Origin: Symbiodinium microadriaticum
Lineage: Eukaryota > Sar > Dinophyceae > Suessiales > Symbiodiniaceae
Direction of reading: 5' to 3'
Assembly (NCBI GenBank): GCA_001939145.1
Contig: LSRX01000053.1
Span: 491,842-555,841 of the forward strand
Length of the DNA: 64,000 nt
The position numbers and the translations under genes were made by a program. This document shows positions 51,593 to 62,640 of the stretch, piece by piece. Below the pieces are notes generated by a model. That model had not been told where the DNA came from. It did not search any database and was given only the letters and a program-made list of their open reading frames with translations. Positions within the stretch are counted from its first letter, which is position 1. Each line of letters starts with the position of its first letter.

Positions 51593-52355
51593 GCTGCTGG
51601 CTTGCGCGAGTTCAGTGTGCTCGGCTGCGGTGTGGTAGATGCTGGCCAGCGCTGGAGTATCAAACCTGACACCGTCATCCGCCAAATTAAACCTTAAGCC
51701 AAACTGTGTAACTAGACCTCCTCATACATGCACATGCTAAGCAAATCTCACGGGCCATCTCCTGTGCAAGACTCTGCATCCTCTTAATTCTTTTGCCCCT
51801 AAACTGTTCTAAGCCCTCAGACTTATCTCAGTCGTCGGAAAAGCATTCTGGGATATGCCGAAACATGAAGCATGAGCCGCTGTACAATCCCCTCCGACTA
51901 TCCCAATGCTTTTGGTCAACTCTGCAACCCAACCGCAAGCTGAGATCCTAGATCCGAAGACCTAGAATTGAAGCCGTAACCAAAGCCCCAAACCTAAAAG
52001 CCTAAACCCTAAACCCAAAGCCCTAAAACCCTAAACCTCAAGCCCCAAAATAACCTAAAGACAAGCACCAAAACCAACCCCCCCCCAAAAAAAAAAAAAA
52101 ACTGAGACCAACCCCCCCCAAAAAAAAAAAAAGTTAGAAGTCCCAGGAGCGCTCTTCCGGACTTTCCTGCTGGGCTCCGATAGGGCCGGTTCCTTGAGCT
52201 GGGACAAGGGTTTAAGGGTTCAGGATCCGAGAAATCCAAGTGCAGAGAAAAGGAGAGATCTCAAGTAAACCCTAAAATCTAAACCCCGAACCTTGAGCCG
52301 TAAACCCTAAACTTAACCCTGAACCCTACACCGAAGCGCAAAAGGACCAAGGCAC

Positions 52356-52412
52356 CGTCTTGCTTGCTTCAGGGGAAGCAGAAGCGGATTGGCCGTCGGG
52401 AAGCAGTGCGTC
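52356..52412 (-). CDS. Pro/Ala/Thr repeat exon 5 (57 nt)
   Basis: Reads DALLPDGQSASASPEASKT, phase 0 on both sides, acceptor GCCAG|GAC, donor ACG|GTGCCTTGG. The donor context is the one shared by the array, but the peptide is the most diverged copy. Confidence 0.48.
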
Positions 52413-52452
52413 CTGGCACAGTAGGACTTGCTTGACCACGGTGCTACATAGC

Positions 52453-52549
52453 TACCCAATTTGCGCCTAAGTAGTTCCTTCCTTTGTGGTTTATCATTAG
52501 AATCCTATAAGGCAATCCCAAAAAGGAACTACTAAGGAGCCTATGGGTA
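52453..52549. mobile_element. Family A element, copy 9
   Basis: 97 bp; left end eroded (TACCCAATTTGCGCCTAAGT), right end intact. Confidence 0.8.
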
Positions 52550-52719
52550 CTTTGGGACAGTGGGAGTGTCAGGACTTCCCATGGTGCCCTTGCAGAAGGG
52601 TCTGCAATCCAACCACATGCAGAGTAAATTCAAGGACTTAGCTTCGATGTAAGGAAAAGGACCCGGGTCTTCATAATTAGCATAGGGCTTAGGGTTTAGG
52701 GTTTAGGGAAGTTTAGGGT

Positions 52720-52812
52720 TTAATGGGGTTTGGGGGTATATGATACAATACTAAGAATACGGGGGGGGGGGGGGGGGGGCATATTCCACTGTAGGCATAT
52801 CTAGGAACCCTT
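52720..52812. mobile_element. Family G element with G-run
   Basis: GGGGGTATATGATACAATACT core followed by an uninterrupted run of about 19 G, then a CATATCTAGGAACCC end. Confidence 0.45.
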
Positions 52813-52854
52813 CGAAGCAATATTTTCAAATACTAGCTTGTCAGGACTCTAAAC

Positions 52855-52920
52855 CCTAAACTCTAAACCCTAAACCCCTAAACCCCTAGACCCTAAACCC
52901 TAAGCCCCTAAACCCCAAAT
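52855..52920 (-). repeat. CCCTAAA telomere-like array
   Basis: Regular CCCTAAA with CCCCTAAA. Confidence 0.85.
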
Positions 52921-53204
52921 TCAATGATAGGTTCCCGGTGGGCGGCTTTGTGCTCGGATCAAGTCTATGAGGTTGGCTGCATGGAACCGGGGGGTTTTGG
53001 GGTTAGGGTTTAGGGTGTCCTTGCAGGCTCTTCCGGCTAAATCACAGCATACTCAAAAGCACGCCTGAACAAGGCTAATATGAGGGCCTAAGTAATACAT
53101 GGCATTGCCAGAACTAGTTTGGGGGCTCCTTACTCTAGCTTTAGCAAAATATATACCCCCAAAACGGTATTGATACCTTTACGAACCCACTATAAGCGGG
53201 GAAC

Positions 53205-53267
53205 CTTGCTTGCTGGCTTTGCACTCGGCTCGGTGGCAGTAGGCTCGCCGGGTGCAGCCGGTGGGTC
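53205..53267 (-). CDS. Pro/Ala/Thr repeat exon 4 (63 nt)
   Basis: Begins DPPAAPGEPTATEPSAKPAS, 21 codons, phase 0 on both sides, acceptor GCTGAG|GAC, donor AAG|GTTCCC. Its upstream intron flank (about 75 bp, CAGCTTCAGGAGGTTTTAGG) is shared with exon 2 of the array. Confidence 0.65.
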
Positions 53268-53356
53268 CTCAGCTTCAGGAGGTTTTAGGGTTTAGTTTTT
53301 AGGGTTTATAGTAGTTGGATAGGGTTCAGGTCGGGGGTTTTGACCGAAAGTTTTGA

Positions 53357-53500
53357 GGCTGGGCTGGGCTCTGGGCTGGGCTAGGCTGGGTTAGGCAGGG
53401 CTAGGCAGGGCTAGGCTGGGCTAGGCTGGGCTAGGCTGGGCTAGGCTGGGCTGGGCTGCTGGGCTGGTTGGGCTGGGTTGGGGCTGGGCTGGGTTGGTGG
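53357..53500 (+). repeat. GGGCTAGGCT minisatellite
   Basis: About 12 copies of a 10-bp unit GGGCTAGGCT grading into GGGCTGGGCT and GGGTTGG, between exons 3 and 4 of the array. Confidence 0.9.
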
Positions 53501-53859
53501 CTGTACGTGCGGCTTGGAATTGGTCTCTTCGCACGCGTTTAACGAAAGTTCGAAACGAATGAAAATGCACTTCGAAGCGAACTTCATACAATTCCTATTT
53601 ATTCTGTTCTTGAGGGTTTAGGCTAGGGTTTATTTAGGGCAGAAGCCCAGAATGGGGACCCTGAGTAGAGAGAACGTTGCTATTTTTGGGGGGGGAGTTC
53701 TGCCAGGTTTCCGCCAGGTTGTATGAACGAGGGGGGTTTATGGAGCTGGCTACTTCCAAGCATTCCAGGCTTTAGGGTTTAGGGTTTAGGCACACCATGC
53801 AAGTCGAGCCGAAGCACACTCCAGCCCTCGTTCCTCCACCTCACAACAGGGCAAGGCAC

Positions 53860-53922
53860 GCTGCTTGGCGGCTTTGCGCTGGGTTCGGTGGCAGCAGGTT
53901 CGCCATGCAGAGCCGGGGCATC
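53860..53922 (-). CDS. Pro/Ala/Thr repeat exon 3 (63 nt)
   Basis: Begins DAPALHGEPAATEPSAKPPS, 21 codons, phase 0 on both sides, acceptor GCTCAG|GAT, donor AGC|GTGCCTTGC. Confidence 0.65.
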
Positions 53923-54143
53923 CTGAGCTGAGGAGACTGGGGCTTGGCTCGTCTCAGAACACGATTTCAAGGCTGCTGTTGTGCTACTTCTGACTGCAAC
54001 CTGCTCTGAACTCTGAACAGCACTGGAAACACCGGACTGGGCTCAGCGAAAGTAGGTTTATGGCCCCATCTTTTCCTCAATAAACAAGTCTACACAAAAC
54101 AAACTCTGAAAGATTCTGCGCCTGACTGTCACCACCAGGGCAC

Positions 54144-54206
54144 CTTGTTGGACGGCTTTGCACTTGGCTCCGTGGCAGCAGTCTTGCCAGGTGGAGCCGG
54201 TGAGTC
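54144..54206 (-). CDS. Pro/Ala/Thr repeat exon 2 (63 nt)
   Basis: Begins DSPAPPGKTAATEPSAKPSN, 21 codons, phase 0 on both sides, acceptor GCTGAG|GAC, donor AAG|GTGCCCTGG. Confidence 0.65.
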
Positions 54207-54483
54207 CTCAGCTTCAGGAGGTTTAGGGTTTAGCTTTTAGGGTTTATAGTACTTGTATGGGGTTCACGTCCGGGGTTGGGTGCAAACATGCTTTGGATGC
54301 CATGGCAGAGGCTCAAGGGTCAGGGCAGTTAAGGTTTAGGGGATTTGGGGTGTGTGAAGGAAGCTGTAGCGCCGTACAGCCTGTGTGCATTCGATGTCTG
54401 GCAACAAACACTTCTTCTCGCCACAGGCCATGCTGAGTTCCGAACCATACCAACTCGCACCCTCCTGCCAGAGACCAAGGCAC

Positions 54484-54528
54484 GGTGCTCGGTGGCTTCG
54501 CGCTCGGCTCGGCGGAAGCATTTTCGAC
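54484..54528 (-). CDS. Pro/Ala/Thr repeat exon 1 (45 nt, short form)
   Basis: Reads VENASAEPSAKPPST, 15 codons, phase 0 on both sides, acceptor CTACAG|GTC, donor ACC|GTGCCTTGG. It lacks the first six codons of the 63-nt form but keeps the AEPSAKPPS core. All array members can be inserted or skipped without changing frame. Confidence 0.62.
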
Positions 54529-55189
54529 CTGTAGAGCAGGGATGACGATTCCAAGCCCAGAGCTCGAAACATCGCCGGAGACACCGAGGCAACATGTTCG
54601 GTGGATGTCGATTTCGCTATAGTCTTGCCATGCGGGTGCAGAGGTGTCCCGAAGCACATGCTGAGAGCTGCCTTCTGAATGGATTCAATTCAAGAGCCCC
54701 CGGATAGCGCTTTGATGATATTGGCCTGGGTTGGCCCGTCGACGTATACTATCAAAAACCGTGTGGAAGCTGCTCGCTTTTCCGCCGACACCAGACAGAC
54801 ACAAACGACATCTCAAACCTCCCAACGAAATCCTCATCGCTGCTTCAGAATAGGAGTTAGGATCGGGGGACCCTTGGGGATATAGACTCTCTTAATTCAG
54901 TCTCCTTCAAGAGAGCCACAAGTAGGGTGAAAGAGTTTTGTGAAGGAGGATACCGCCACTAATTCTTCAGACCCGTAACAGTAAAAATGCGAATAAGTTT
55001 GCCAAAACTGAAACTAATACTCATGCCTGTGTACGCTCCCTAATACCCTAACCCGAAACACCTATAGATCCACCCCCAAACTCCCAAATAGAACTCAGAA
55101 TGATGATGACAAACATAACAACACCTAACAATACACTAATACCATAACTGCTACGAGCACTCAATCTACCTGCTAGCTAAACCCCTCAA

Positions 55190-55285
55190 CCCCTGAACCC
55201 CTAAACCCTAAACCCTAAACCCTAAACTCTAAGCCCTAAACCCTAAACCCTAAAACCCCTAAACCCTAAACCCTTAACCCGTCAC
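55190..55285 (-). repeat. CCCTAAA telomere-like array
   Basis: Left of a short GC-rich island at 55290-55350 that may be another exon (minus GQATREATPA) but has no clean borders. Confidence 0.85.
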
Positions 55286-55379
55286 TGCAGGCGTAGCCTC
55301 TCGAGTCGCTTGGCCCTTGCCACCTCCCGCAGATCGCAAGCGAAGTCTCATCATTCAGGGCACGGTTTAGGTTTTTTTG

Positions 55380-55490
55380 TTAAGGGTTTAGGGTTTAGGG
55401 TTTAGGGTTTTTTGCTAAGGGTTTAGGGTTTAGGGTTTAGAGTTTAGGGTTTAGGGATTTAGCGGTTTAGGGTTTAGGGTTTCGGGCTTG
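55380..55490 (+). repeat. TTTAGGG telomere-like array
   Basis: TTTAGGG with TTTTTTGCTAAGGG interruptions. Confidence 0.87.
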
Positions 55491-56275
55491 CCCTGGCTCT
55501 GAGTAGGGAATGGCGGCTATACGCTTCCTTTCAAGGGGCTATCATAGGATCCATTCATCCTTTCCCGACCAAGAACCAGGAAAACAAATCAGAGGCTAGT
55601 AATAGTCTATACTTATATAATATAGAGACCATGCTTGAATTGGGATGTTATAAGTACATCGGGAACCTCTGAGAAAGATACTTTTCTCAATGATTCCGAC
55701 CTCGTTGCACAAACGCTAGTGGCAGTAGGAGTAGGAGTCGGAGCAGGAGCAGCAGCAGGAGTTACTAGTAGAAACAAAACATAGTCATCTGCGACAGTGC
55801 CATCGTGGCGGCAAAGGCATCGTGTAATTAGTCGCCGCCGCCATCTTCGTAGTAGCAGCAGCAGTAGCAGCAGCAGCTGTCGTAGGAGGAGTGGGACGAG
55901 AAGATGCAGTTGCAGTTGGCGCAGTTTTTGCTGCCACGCGTGTCCCACGGGTTTAAGGTTTAGGGTTCGGGGTTTGCAGCTAGTGCTACTTCCGAATACC
56001 ACCCTGGAACTTAAGCCCTTCACGAAGCATACTATGGAGGGCTTAGCAATTAGAGCCGGGTCTTGGAGTGTGCTGAAGTTTCAATCACACTCGTATTGGA
56101 ACCCCAAGGGCTAATTCATGCTATGCCGATGATGACGCTAGTGCTTCGAGCTGCAACTGCGACTCCTCCTCGGACCCCTGCAAACCCAAAACCTCCGACC
56201 TTAAACGTCGCTTTCAGCTAGGAGCCCTTAAAAAGAACCCCTAAACGACCTCTGAAGGATCCCTAAACCAAACGC

Positions 56276-56333
56276 CTGCAGATGGAGAGATGTGAGCAGG
56301 TGAAATCTCCAGGCCGGCGGAGGATGCAAACTC
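56276..56333 (-). CDS. Candidate exon, unrecognised (19 codons)
   Basis: Reads EFASSAGLEISPAHISPSA, acceptor AAAAG|GAG, GC donor GCAG|GCGTTT. Framed by CCCTAAA-like on the left and TTTAGGG on the right. Confidence 0.4.
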
Positions 56334-56524
56334 CTTTTAGAGTTCGTTTCAGTGTTTAGGGTTTAGGGTCTGCTAGACTCCAGAGGACTCGCTTTTTAGG
56401 GCTGAGGCTTTAAGGTCAGCTCTTTAGGGGATTCGATTTTAGAGCGTAGGTGTTTCGGTATTTTGGCTTTAGTAGCTAGGGCTCAATGCTCAAAAAGGGT
56501 TTAAGGGTTTTGGAGGGTTGAAGG

Positions 56525-56830
56525 GCCCTAAACCCCAACCCCTAAACCCCTAAACCCTAAAACCCTAGAACCCCTAAACCCCTGAACTCTAAACCCTAAA
56601 CCCTAAAACCCCAAACCCTAAAGCCTCAAACCCTAAAACCCCAAACCCTAAAACCCCAAACCCTAAAGCCTCAAACCCTAAAACCCCAAACCCTAAAACC
56701 CGAAACCCTAAAACCCCTAAACCCTAAAACCTCAATTCCTACACCCTAAAACACTTAAACCCTAAACCCTGAAACCCTAAACCCTAAATCCTACACCCTA
56801 AACCCTAAAAACCTAAAATCCTAGACCCTA
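56525..56830 (-). repeat. CCCTAAA telomere-like array (300 bp)
   Basis: Long array with the higher-order unit CCCTAAAACCCCAAA; left of a short island at 56870-56930. Confidence 0.92.
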
Positions 56831-56944
56831 GACCCGAAAGCCCATAATAAACGGGTTACTACAGGTCTTGAGGACTCTGGGCTTCTGGAGCATCAGCGCT
56901 GCATCTCCTGCCCGAAAAGTCTCCGTCACACCCTACACCCAGAA

Positions 56945-57155
56945 TTAGGGTTTAGGGCCTATAAGGCCTTTAGGGCCTTTAAGGCTTCGGGTTTTGGGTT
57001 TAGTCTAGGGTTTAGGGTTCAGGGTTTTGGGTTTAGTTTAGGGTTTAGGGTGTAGGGTTTCGGGTTTTGGGTTCAGTTTAGGGTTTAGGATGTAGGGTTT
57101 TGGGCTTCGGGGTTTAGGGGTTTTGAGGTTTTAGGGTTTTGGGGTTTAGGGTCCC
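56945..57155 (+). repeat. TTTAGGG telomere-like array (200 bp)
   Basis: TTTAGGG with TTTTGGG and TTTCGGG; the unit TTTTGGGTTTAGTTTAGGGT is repeated three times. Confidence 0.9.
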
Positions 57156-57174
57156 AGGCCGGATCGGGTCGGGG

Positions 57175-57280
57175 GGCTTAATGATTAGAATGATTAGAAT
57201 AGGGCTTTGGGGGCCCAATATATTAGAATTGTAGTGAGGAATCCCAAAATAGCATGGGTAATGATTTACATAAGCTTCTA
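57175..57280. mobile_element. Family G element (diverged)
   Basis: GGGCTTAATGATTAGAATAG with GGCTTTGGGGG, then AATATATTAGAAT; right end unclear. Confidence 0.4.
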
Positions 57281-57409
57281 TATGAAACACTCAGAAGAGC
57301 CGGACACCTGTGACCCTCAAGCCCAAAAGCCCAAAGCTCTAAGCACCCGAATCCTAAACCATACAATTCTGTGGTGCCTCCACCCTAAACCGTCTTGAAG
57401 CCACCAACA

Positions 57410-57790
57410 TAGGGGCCTTCATAATTAGAACTGAGACTTGAGCGACATTGTATTTTTCTATTCTAGCACACTAACTACCTTCCTCGCTCTTCCGAACCCT
57501 GTACGCTAAACCCTTATGATCCCTCACAGAACCCCTTAAGGCCGTAAAAGAACCCTTCAGTTTAAGGGAATACTGTGTTATTTTCTGGTTCTTCCGACCC
57601 CCTATACCTACCTCAAACCCCATCTCCCTTACGGAACCCTTAACAAGAGGAACCCTTTAAGGCACTACTACTGCTGATGATTCTGAGCCCTTAAAGCCAG
57701 CACTGGGTTCCTTGGTGTACCCGGGAAGGCTGGCAAAAACGGACAGGCTCCGCGCGTTCTGCCTGCAGGCGGCTTAGCACATTGGTGGGG
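57410..57790. other. Non-repeat stretch, no gene seen
   Basis: Starts with a further family-G-like head (GGGGCCTTCATAATTAGAAC). A GC-rich island at 57715-57780 is open on both strands without clean splice borders. Confidence 0.4.
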
Positions 57791-58024
57791 TTTAGGGTTG
57801 AGGGTTTAGGGGGTTTCACAAACTTCGCTGTCTATTGACCCATTTCGATCCATGTATCTGCTATCACTAAGGATTCGGACCCCTGCTATAAGACGACTGT
57901 GAAAATCGCTCAAGATGCCTGCCAAGCCGCAAAATGCTGCTTTTCATGCGCCTATATCATTTTTTCAACTGACGCCTATCTATTTGTTCTGTGGATGAAA
58001 CCTATCTCATTGTGAGGTTGCCCA

Positions 58025-58268
58025 AAAACCTAAGCCTAAACCCTAAACCCTACACCTTAAACCCTAAAACCCTAACTCCTAAACCCTAGAACCTAAACGC
58101 TAAACCCTGACCCTAAACCCTAAATCCTAAACCTTAAACCCTAAAATCCTTAACCCCAAACCCTAAACCCCCCAAACCCTAAACCCCAAATCATAAAACC
58201 CTAAACCCTAAAGCCCTAAAGCCCTAAACCCCAAAACCCTAAACCCCAAACCCTAAACCCTAAACCAA
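58025..58268 (-). repeat. CCCTAAA telomere-like array (240 bp)
   Basis: Left of the 58.3 kb candidate exon. Confidence 0.92.
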
Positions 58269-58280
58269 TTCGGCTCCAAC

Positions 58281-58344
58281 CTCTCCATCTTCTGCGGTGC
58301 TTGGCCATCGGCGCTGCTCTGAGTCTCTGGAAGATCGCCCAAGC
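58281..58344 (-). CDS. Candidate exon, unrecognised (20 codons)
   Basis: Reads LGDLPETQSSADGQAPQKME, acceptor TGAG|GC, donor GGAGAG|GTTGGA. It abuts the CCCTAAA array, and a family B element lies immediately on its right. Confidence 0.48.
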
Positions 58345-58350
58345 CTCAGA

Positions 58351-58494
58351 CACTTGGAGGATCATGGGACTTAGAATTTGGGGTTTGGGGTTTTAGTAAG
58401 GTTATAAGTACCTTAATTGGAGTTATAACTAAATATATAACTGTAGTTACATTACTTATAATCCTAATTGCCAAGTCCCGTGATCCTCTAAGCA
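58351..58494. mobile_element. Family B element, copy 4
   Basis: 144 bp, with a TTTGGGG insertion after the left end GGATCATGGGACTTAGAAT. Begins 7 bp from the candidate exon acceptor. Confidence 0.78.
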
Positions 58495-58496
58495 CG

Positions 58497-58720
58497 GTTT
58501 AGGGTTTAGGGTTCGGGCCTTGGAGAGGTTTAGGGTTTAGGTGTTTAGGGGTTTAGGGTTGAGGGGTTTAGAGTTCAGAGTTTAGGGTTTAGGCGGTGTT
58601 GTATAGAAGGCTTTTGATAGGGTAGGTAGGGGCTAGCGTGTAGGGGGTTAAGGCTCAGGGGTTTAGGGTTAAGGAGTCTAGGGCTAAAGGCTTAGGGAGT
58701 AAGGTTTGGGTGTAGGTTAA
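58497..58720 (+). repeat. TTTAGGG telomere-like array (degenerate)
   Basis: TTTAGGG, TTTAGGGG and GCTAAGG units. Confidence 0.82.
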
Positions 58721-58724
58721 ATCT

Positions 58725-59748
58725 TAAGCCCAGAGCAACTAGTCAGCCTGATCGAACCGTCGAGGACGACCTGCAACCCTTTCCTGCTGTAACGGCCGCC
58801 CCCCACAACGCTAGACACGGTGTGTTGTACCAAGGTTGATGACAGTTTGATGACCCATTCACATGAAGGCATCACACTTCCTTTCAGGAGCTGAGCACCA
58901 GTTCCTCTTTAGTCAGCACAGTTCAATGAGTTCAGGCAAGCAAAACCCGACAGAAAGACGCTGTCTTGCATTTAAGGAGCTTACAGTCTTGCGTGCTGCC
59001 GGCGCCAGATGAGCGCCCTGCTTCGGGAAGGCTTTGCCCGGAACGGTGCCCAAATAAACTGGAACTGTTGGAACCGTTCATCCGCCAGCACAGAAAGTGA
59101 AACAGGCATCTATCTTGCAGCCATCGGATGCTTTGCTGGTGTCTATAGTCTAGATATACTTGTTCGACCCTGTCGGCAACCTTTACACTCAACTACTGGC
59201 ACCCGCTCAAAGTGGCGGCGAAATCAGAAATTCCGTCATAATAAAACCTGAAATTGACCATGCTATGCTGCCCTTCGACTGTGTAGCACCATGGCACCGC
59301 AAAACATCAAAATGATGACAGATGCGGCAATAAATTTATCGCTTGTCATTTGTCAGAACCAGATGCTCACACCCCGATCGAAATCAAGGACATTACAGAA
59401 GGCATTCAACAAGTTTCAAAGTGGCCCCAGACATCATTGCCATTGCTACAGCTACTTGTACCATACCTATGATGGGACATATGGTGATGTACGCTTCTGA
59501 GAAGTGCATGTCTGTGCATCTGTGCAGACGCACACACAACGTACCCAGCCTCTGCAAAGCATCATAAACCCGGACATGAGCGAAATGCCGCACAAATGGC
59601 TGCAGTTTAACTCGATTGGTTGCCTCGGGGTGTCACACAGGAAAATCACAAAGAGGTGTACTTCTCTATGCACACTGCCATCGTGCATGATTGCGCATGT
59701 GTAAAAATGTCTGTCTGTCTGTATGTGTGTATGCATGCATGTATGTGT

Positions 59749-59783
<35 letters not shown>

Positions 59784-60530
59784 CACATACATATATATAT
59801 ATATATATCTCTGTGTGTGTGTGTGTGTTTGTCTGTGTTGTGTCCTTGCCTCTTCGTCTGCACTCACAAGGGTCGTAGCTTTGGGTGCCGGAGCACTGCG
59901 ATCCTTAGGTCGAACTTCTGAATGCGCGTATACACATGCGTGCGTGCAAATCTCGAAACAAGCTTCTAAAGCATGGTTGCTCTAGATTTTGCTTTCCTTA
60001 TGGCAGTACAAAGTAAGTATACGAACATGTTCATACCAGCTACGGCACCGCAAGCGACAACAACAGTGAAAACAAGGAGCACGCGCACCAACACCCAACA
60101 CTACCACTAAGCATCAGCAAAAGCAACCGCAGACGCAGCAATGACAGCAATGCTGATAAACAATGCTTGGCAGCTCATGAGCAACAAGCAGTGATGCTGA
60201 TCATGCTTGCAATGCTTCTGGTCATGCTCTGGAGTAAAAATACAACTACTTGTACGATTATACGCAAAGAACTGCTACTGTAGGCCCTGCAAAGTCACCT
60301 AGACGCACACAGAATGGGTGGCCACCAAGGATTTCTTAAAGCACATCTTGTTCAACACTGCTCCGAACAGCACTTCCAAGACCCAAAGAGCTGATTGCAC
60401 CCACTGTCTGGCCACTTGTCTGAGGCGTGCGAGGGGACTGACGTCTTAGGTGGCTTGCGCAAGGCTTTGCAAGGGGCCTGATGGGGTTGACATGGGTATA
60501 TACTTCACTTGTACGGGGAAAAGCATGCGT
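58725..60530. other. Long stretch free of telomere-like repeats, no gene recognised
   Basis: Unique sequence except a microsatellite at 59700-59835. Competing short frames occur on both strands near 58.95-59.25 kb (minus ADRVEQVYLDYRHQQSIRWL; plus ALLREGFARNGAQINWNCWN), with no start and splice support. The composition differs from the intronic mosaic elsewhere. Confidence 0.4.
59710..59835. repeat. (GT)n/(AT)n microsatellite
   Basis: TGTCTG, ACAC, ATAT and GTGT tracts; open frames are artefacts. Confidence 0.92.
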
Positions 60531-60897
60531 GCAGAGGTTTAGGGTTCAAGGGTTTAGGACAAGCCGGATAAGCGGCAGGACCGGAAGCATCGGTGCCCAG
60601 CTTGTCGGGTGCCACTGCCACCTCCAGATTCCGTGCAGTGGACTCTCGGGCATGCTCGCGGTATTTCACAAAAACACCGGACCTATTACTCGGCGCTCAT
60701 GCAACTCGCCCTAACCTCCCAGATCGTTGTCAAAGACATCACCTCATCATACGGTATCGATAAACAAGCATCTTTGGATCAACAAACGACTTTCGGACAC
60801 CCTGCTGGAAGTCTTCTCAACCTCAACGGAAACCCCCCAAACAAAAAAAAAAAAAACGACGCGCTTACATTCCCGACGCCTGAACCCCCAAGCCATA

Positions 60898-60995
60898 AGC
60901 CCTAAAAACCCTAAACCCTAAACCCCTAAACGCTAAACCCCTATAACCCTAAACCCTAAACCTATAAGCCCTAATACCAAGTAGCCCTAAACCCC
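60898..60995 (-). repeat. CCCTAAA telomere-like array
   Basis: Left of the 61.0 kb candidate exon. Confidence 0.85.
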
Positions 60996-60999
60996 CCAC

Positions 61000-61065
61000 C
61001 CCAGAGGCTGCCTCATGGCTTTCGCGTCGGCTGGGCGCAGGAAGCGGTGCCGGAATGCCGTGATC
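61000..61065 (-). CDS. Candidate exon, 66 nt, unrecognised
   Basis: Begins DHGIPAPLPAPSRRESHEAA, 22 codons, phase 0 on both sides, acceptor CCAAG|GAT, donor GGG|GTGGGG. Pro/Ala-rich, with the same phase and AG|GAY acceptor as the 53-54 kb exon array; a distant member is possible. Confidence 0.45.
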
Positions 61066-61088
61066 CTTGGCTTACCCCCTAGGCCCCC

Positions 61089-61170
61089 ACGGTAGGACTT
61101 GCCGAAAATTCGGGGTACCTTATATTGGGGTCCTTATAATAAGGATCCTGCTATTTAGGGGTACCCCTAT
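61089..61170. mobile_element. Family H element, partial
   Basis: CCGAAAATTCGGGGTACCTTA followed by the GGATCC centre; the right end is replaced by GGGGTACCCCTATTAGGGGT, against which a family A copy starts. Confidence 0.5.
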
Positions 61171-61176
61171 TAGGGG

Positions 61177-61275
61177 TACCCATAGGCCCCTAAGTAGTTC
61201 CTCTTTTCTGTGGTTCATGATTAGAATCCTATAAACGGCAATCCCAAAAAGGAACTACTAAGAAGCCTATGGGTA
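61177..61275. mobile_element. Family A element, copy 10
   Basis: 99 bp; centre with ACGG insertion. Confidence 0.85.
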
Positions 61276-61299
61276 GGGCCTCGGGAGGCCTATATGCCT

Positions 61300-61490
61300 C
61301 GACCCTAAATTCGAACGCTTTTTTTGGACAACCTACGTTAGGGTTGGGACCCTAGCATAATTATAAGATGTACTTGTATGGTTGGGACCCTATCATAATT
61401 ATAAGATGTACTTTTATGGTTGGGATCCTATATCATAATATTAATGAAACTAGGACAAGCAAAAAGGGAACTACATTTGCAGGAGCTCTG
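61300..61490. mobile_element. Possible family E element with internal tandem duplication
   Basis: CGACCCTAAATTCGAACGC left end and GGGAACTACATTTGCAGG right end. Between them TGGTTGGGACCCTA.CATAAT with TATAAGATGTACTT is repeated about three times. Confidence 0.5.
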
Positions 61491-61571
61491 GAGGCTCGGG
61501 GTTCCGAAGTTCTGATGTTCGGGTGGATCTGCGCACCCTGAGGGTTATAGGGTTTTGAGGACCCTAAACCT

Positions 61572-61665
61572 TACCCATAGGCCCCTAAGTAGCTCTTTTT
61601 CGCTGTTCATATTTAGAATCCTATAAGGCAATCCCCAAAAAGGAACTACTGAGGAGCCTATGGGT
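61572..61665. mobile_element. Family A element, copy 11
   Basis: 94 bp, intact ends. Confidence 0.86.
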
Positions 61666-61790
61666 ATAAACCTTAAAACCATGGTTTTCATCTGCAGAGC
61701 CTCCACATGATGCCGACTCGGAGCCGCCCCCAAAACAGACTTCCTCTGAGCTTGGGCCCAGTGATTTTCTGGGTTCCGTATCATTGAACC

Positions 61791-61890
61791 TACCCATATC
61801 CATAGGCTCCTTAGTAGTTCCTTTTTGGGATTGCCTTATGGGATTCTATATTTAAACCGCAAAAAAGAACTACTTAGGGGCCTATGGGTA
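61791..61890. mobile_element. Family A element, copy 12
   Basis: 100 bp; left end carries a small duplication (TACCCATATCCATAGG). Three family A copies lie within 0.7 kb. Confidence 0.84.
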
Positions 61891-61997
61891 GTCTCCATTT
61901 CCATTGTAGTTCCTTTGCTGGTTTAACGATTTATAGATTTAGGAAGCTATGATAAGGGAACTTTTCAAGCGGAGATACAATGGAGACTGTAGGTATA
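61891..61997. mobile_element. Family I element, copy 2
   Basis: Directly abuts family A copy 12: GTCTCCATTTCCATTGTAGT to GATACAATGGAGACTGTAGG. Confidence 0.75.
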
Positions 61998-62430
61998 CTG
62001 TCCTTCAACCTCGCATGGAGGTCTTCCCGTGTTCCAACAAGCACCCGGACCCGCACTCAAAACCTGTACGCCACGCCTGGGTGCAGACACCATCTCCCAA
62101 ATCCTTTCTATACCGAATCTCAACACTGTATAAACCCAAAACCCGACAATCCCTACAAGCCCTACCCCCTCGATATCTGAAGTTCACAACTCAGCTCTTT
62201 CAGCTACGCGCCTCACCCACAGTCGAGCTAGAACTCAACTATGTCACAAAACCGGAGCCCATTCCGATGGGATGGGTTTAGACCATTTTTCGTAGACTTT
62301 AGGGTTTGGGGTTTACTGCGTTGAGGGCTAGGGCTTAGGTCTTTGGTGCCCGATAAACGCCAAAATCATCCAAAACCGTAAACCCTAAACCCTAAACCCA
62401 AGACTCCAACCGGAGACATGAACAACATGC

Positions 62431-62520
62431 CTGTGCTAGCAGCCCAGCAGCTGCCAAGGCGACATCTGGCTGTGACTCGGAGACGTTTGCGTCCGTTGGC
62501 GTCGCATCCGTCGCAGGCAC
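62431..62520 (-). CDS. Candidate exon, 90 nt, unrecognised
   Basis: 30 codons beginning VPATDATPTDANVSESQPDV and ending ALAAAGLLAQ, phase 0 on both sides, acceptor CCAAG|GTG, GC donor CAG|GCATGT. Framed by CCCTAAA on the left and TTTAGGG on the right. Thr/Asp/Pro-rich then helical. Confidence 0.52.
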
Positions 62521-62549
62521 CTTGGGTTTGCAGGGGTTGGGATCTGGGG

Positions 62550-62640
62550 GTATCAGGTTTAGGGCGTTTAGGGTTTCGGATCTGGGGTTCGGGTATCAGG
62601 TTTAGGGCGTTTAGGGTTTCGGATCTGGGGTTTAAGGTTT
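62550..62640 (+). repeat. 41-bp direct duplication in TTTAGGG-derived sequence
   Basis: TATCAGGTTTAGGGCGTTTA followed by GGGTTTCGGATCTGGGG occurs twice in tandem (about 62549 and 62591). Confidence 0.85.

Noticed and set aside
53357..53500. GGGCTAGGCT repeats as a CRISPR-like array
   Set aside because: Units are contiguous without spacers and the organism is eukaryotic; it is a minisatellite.
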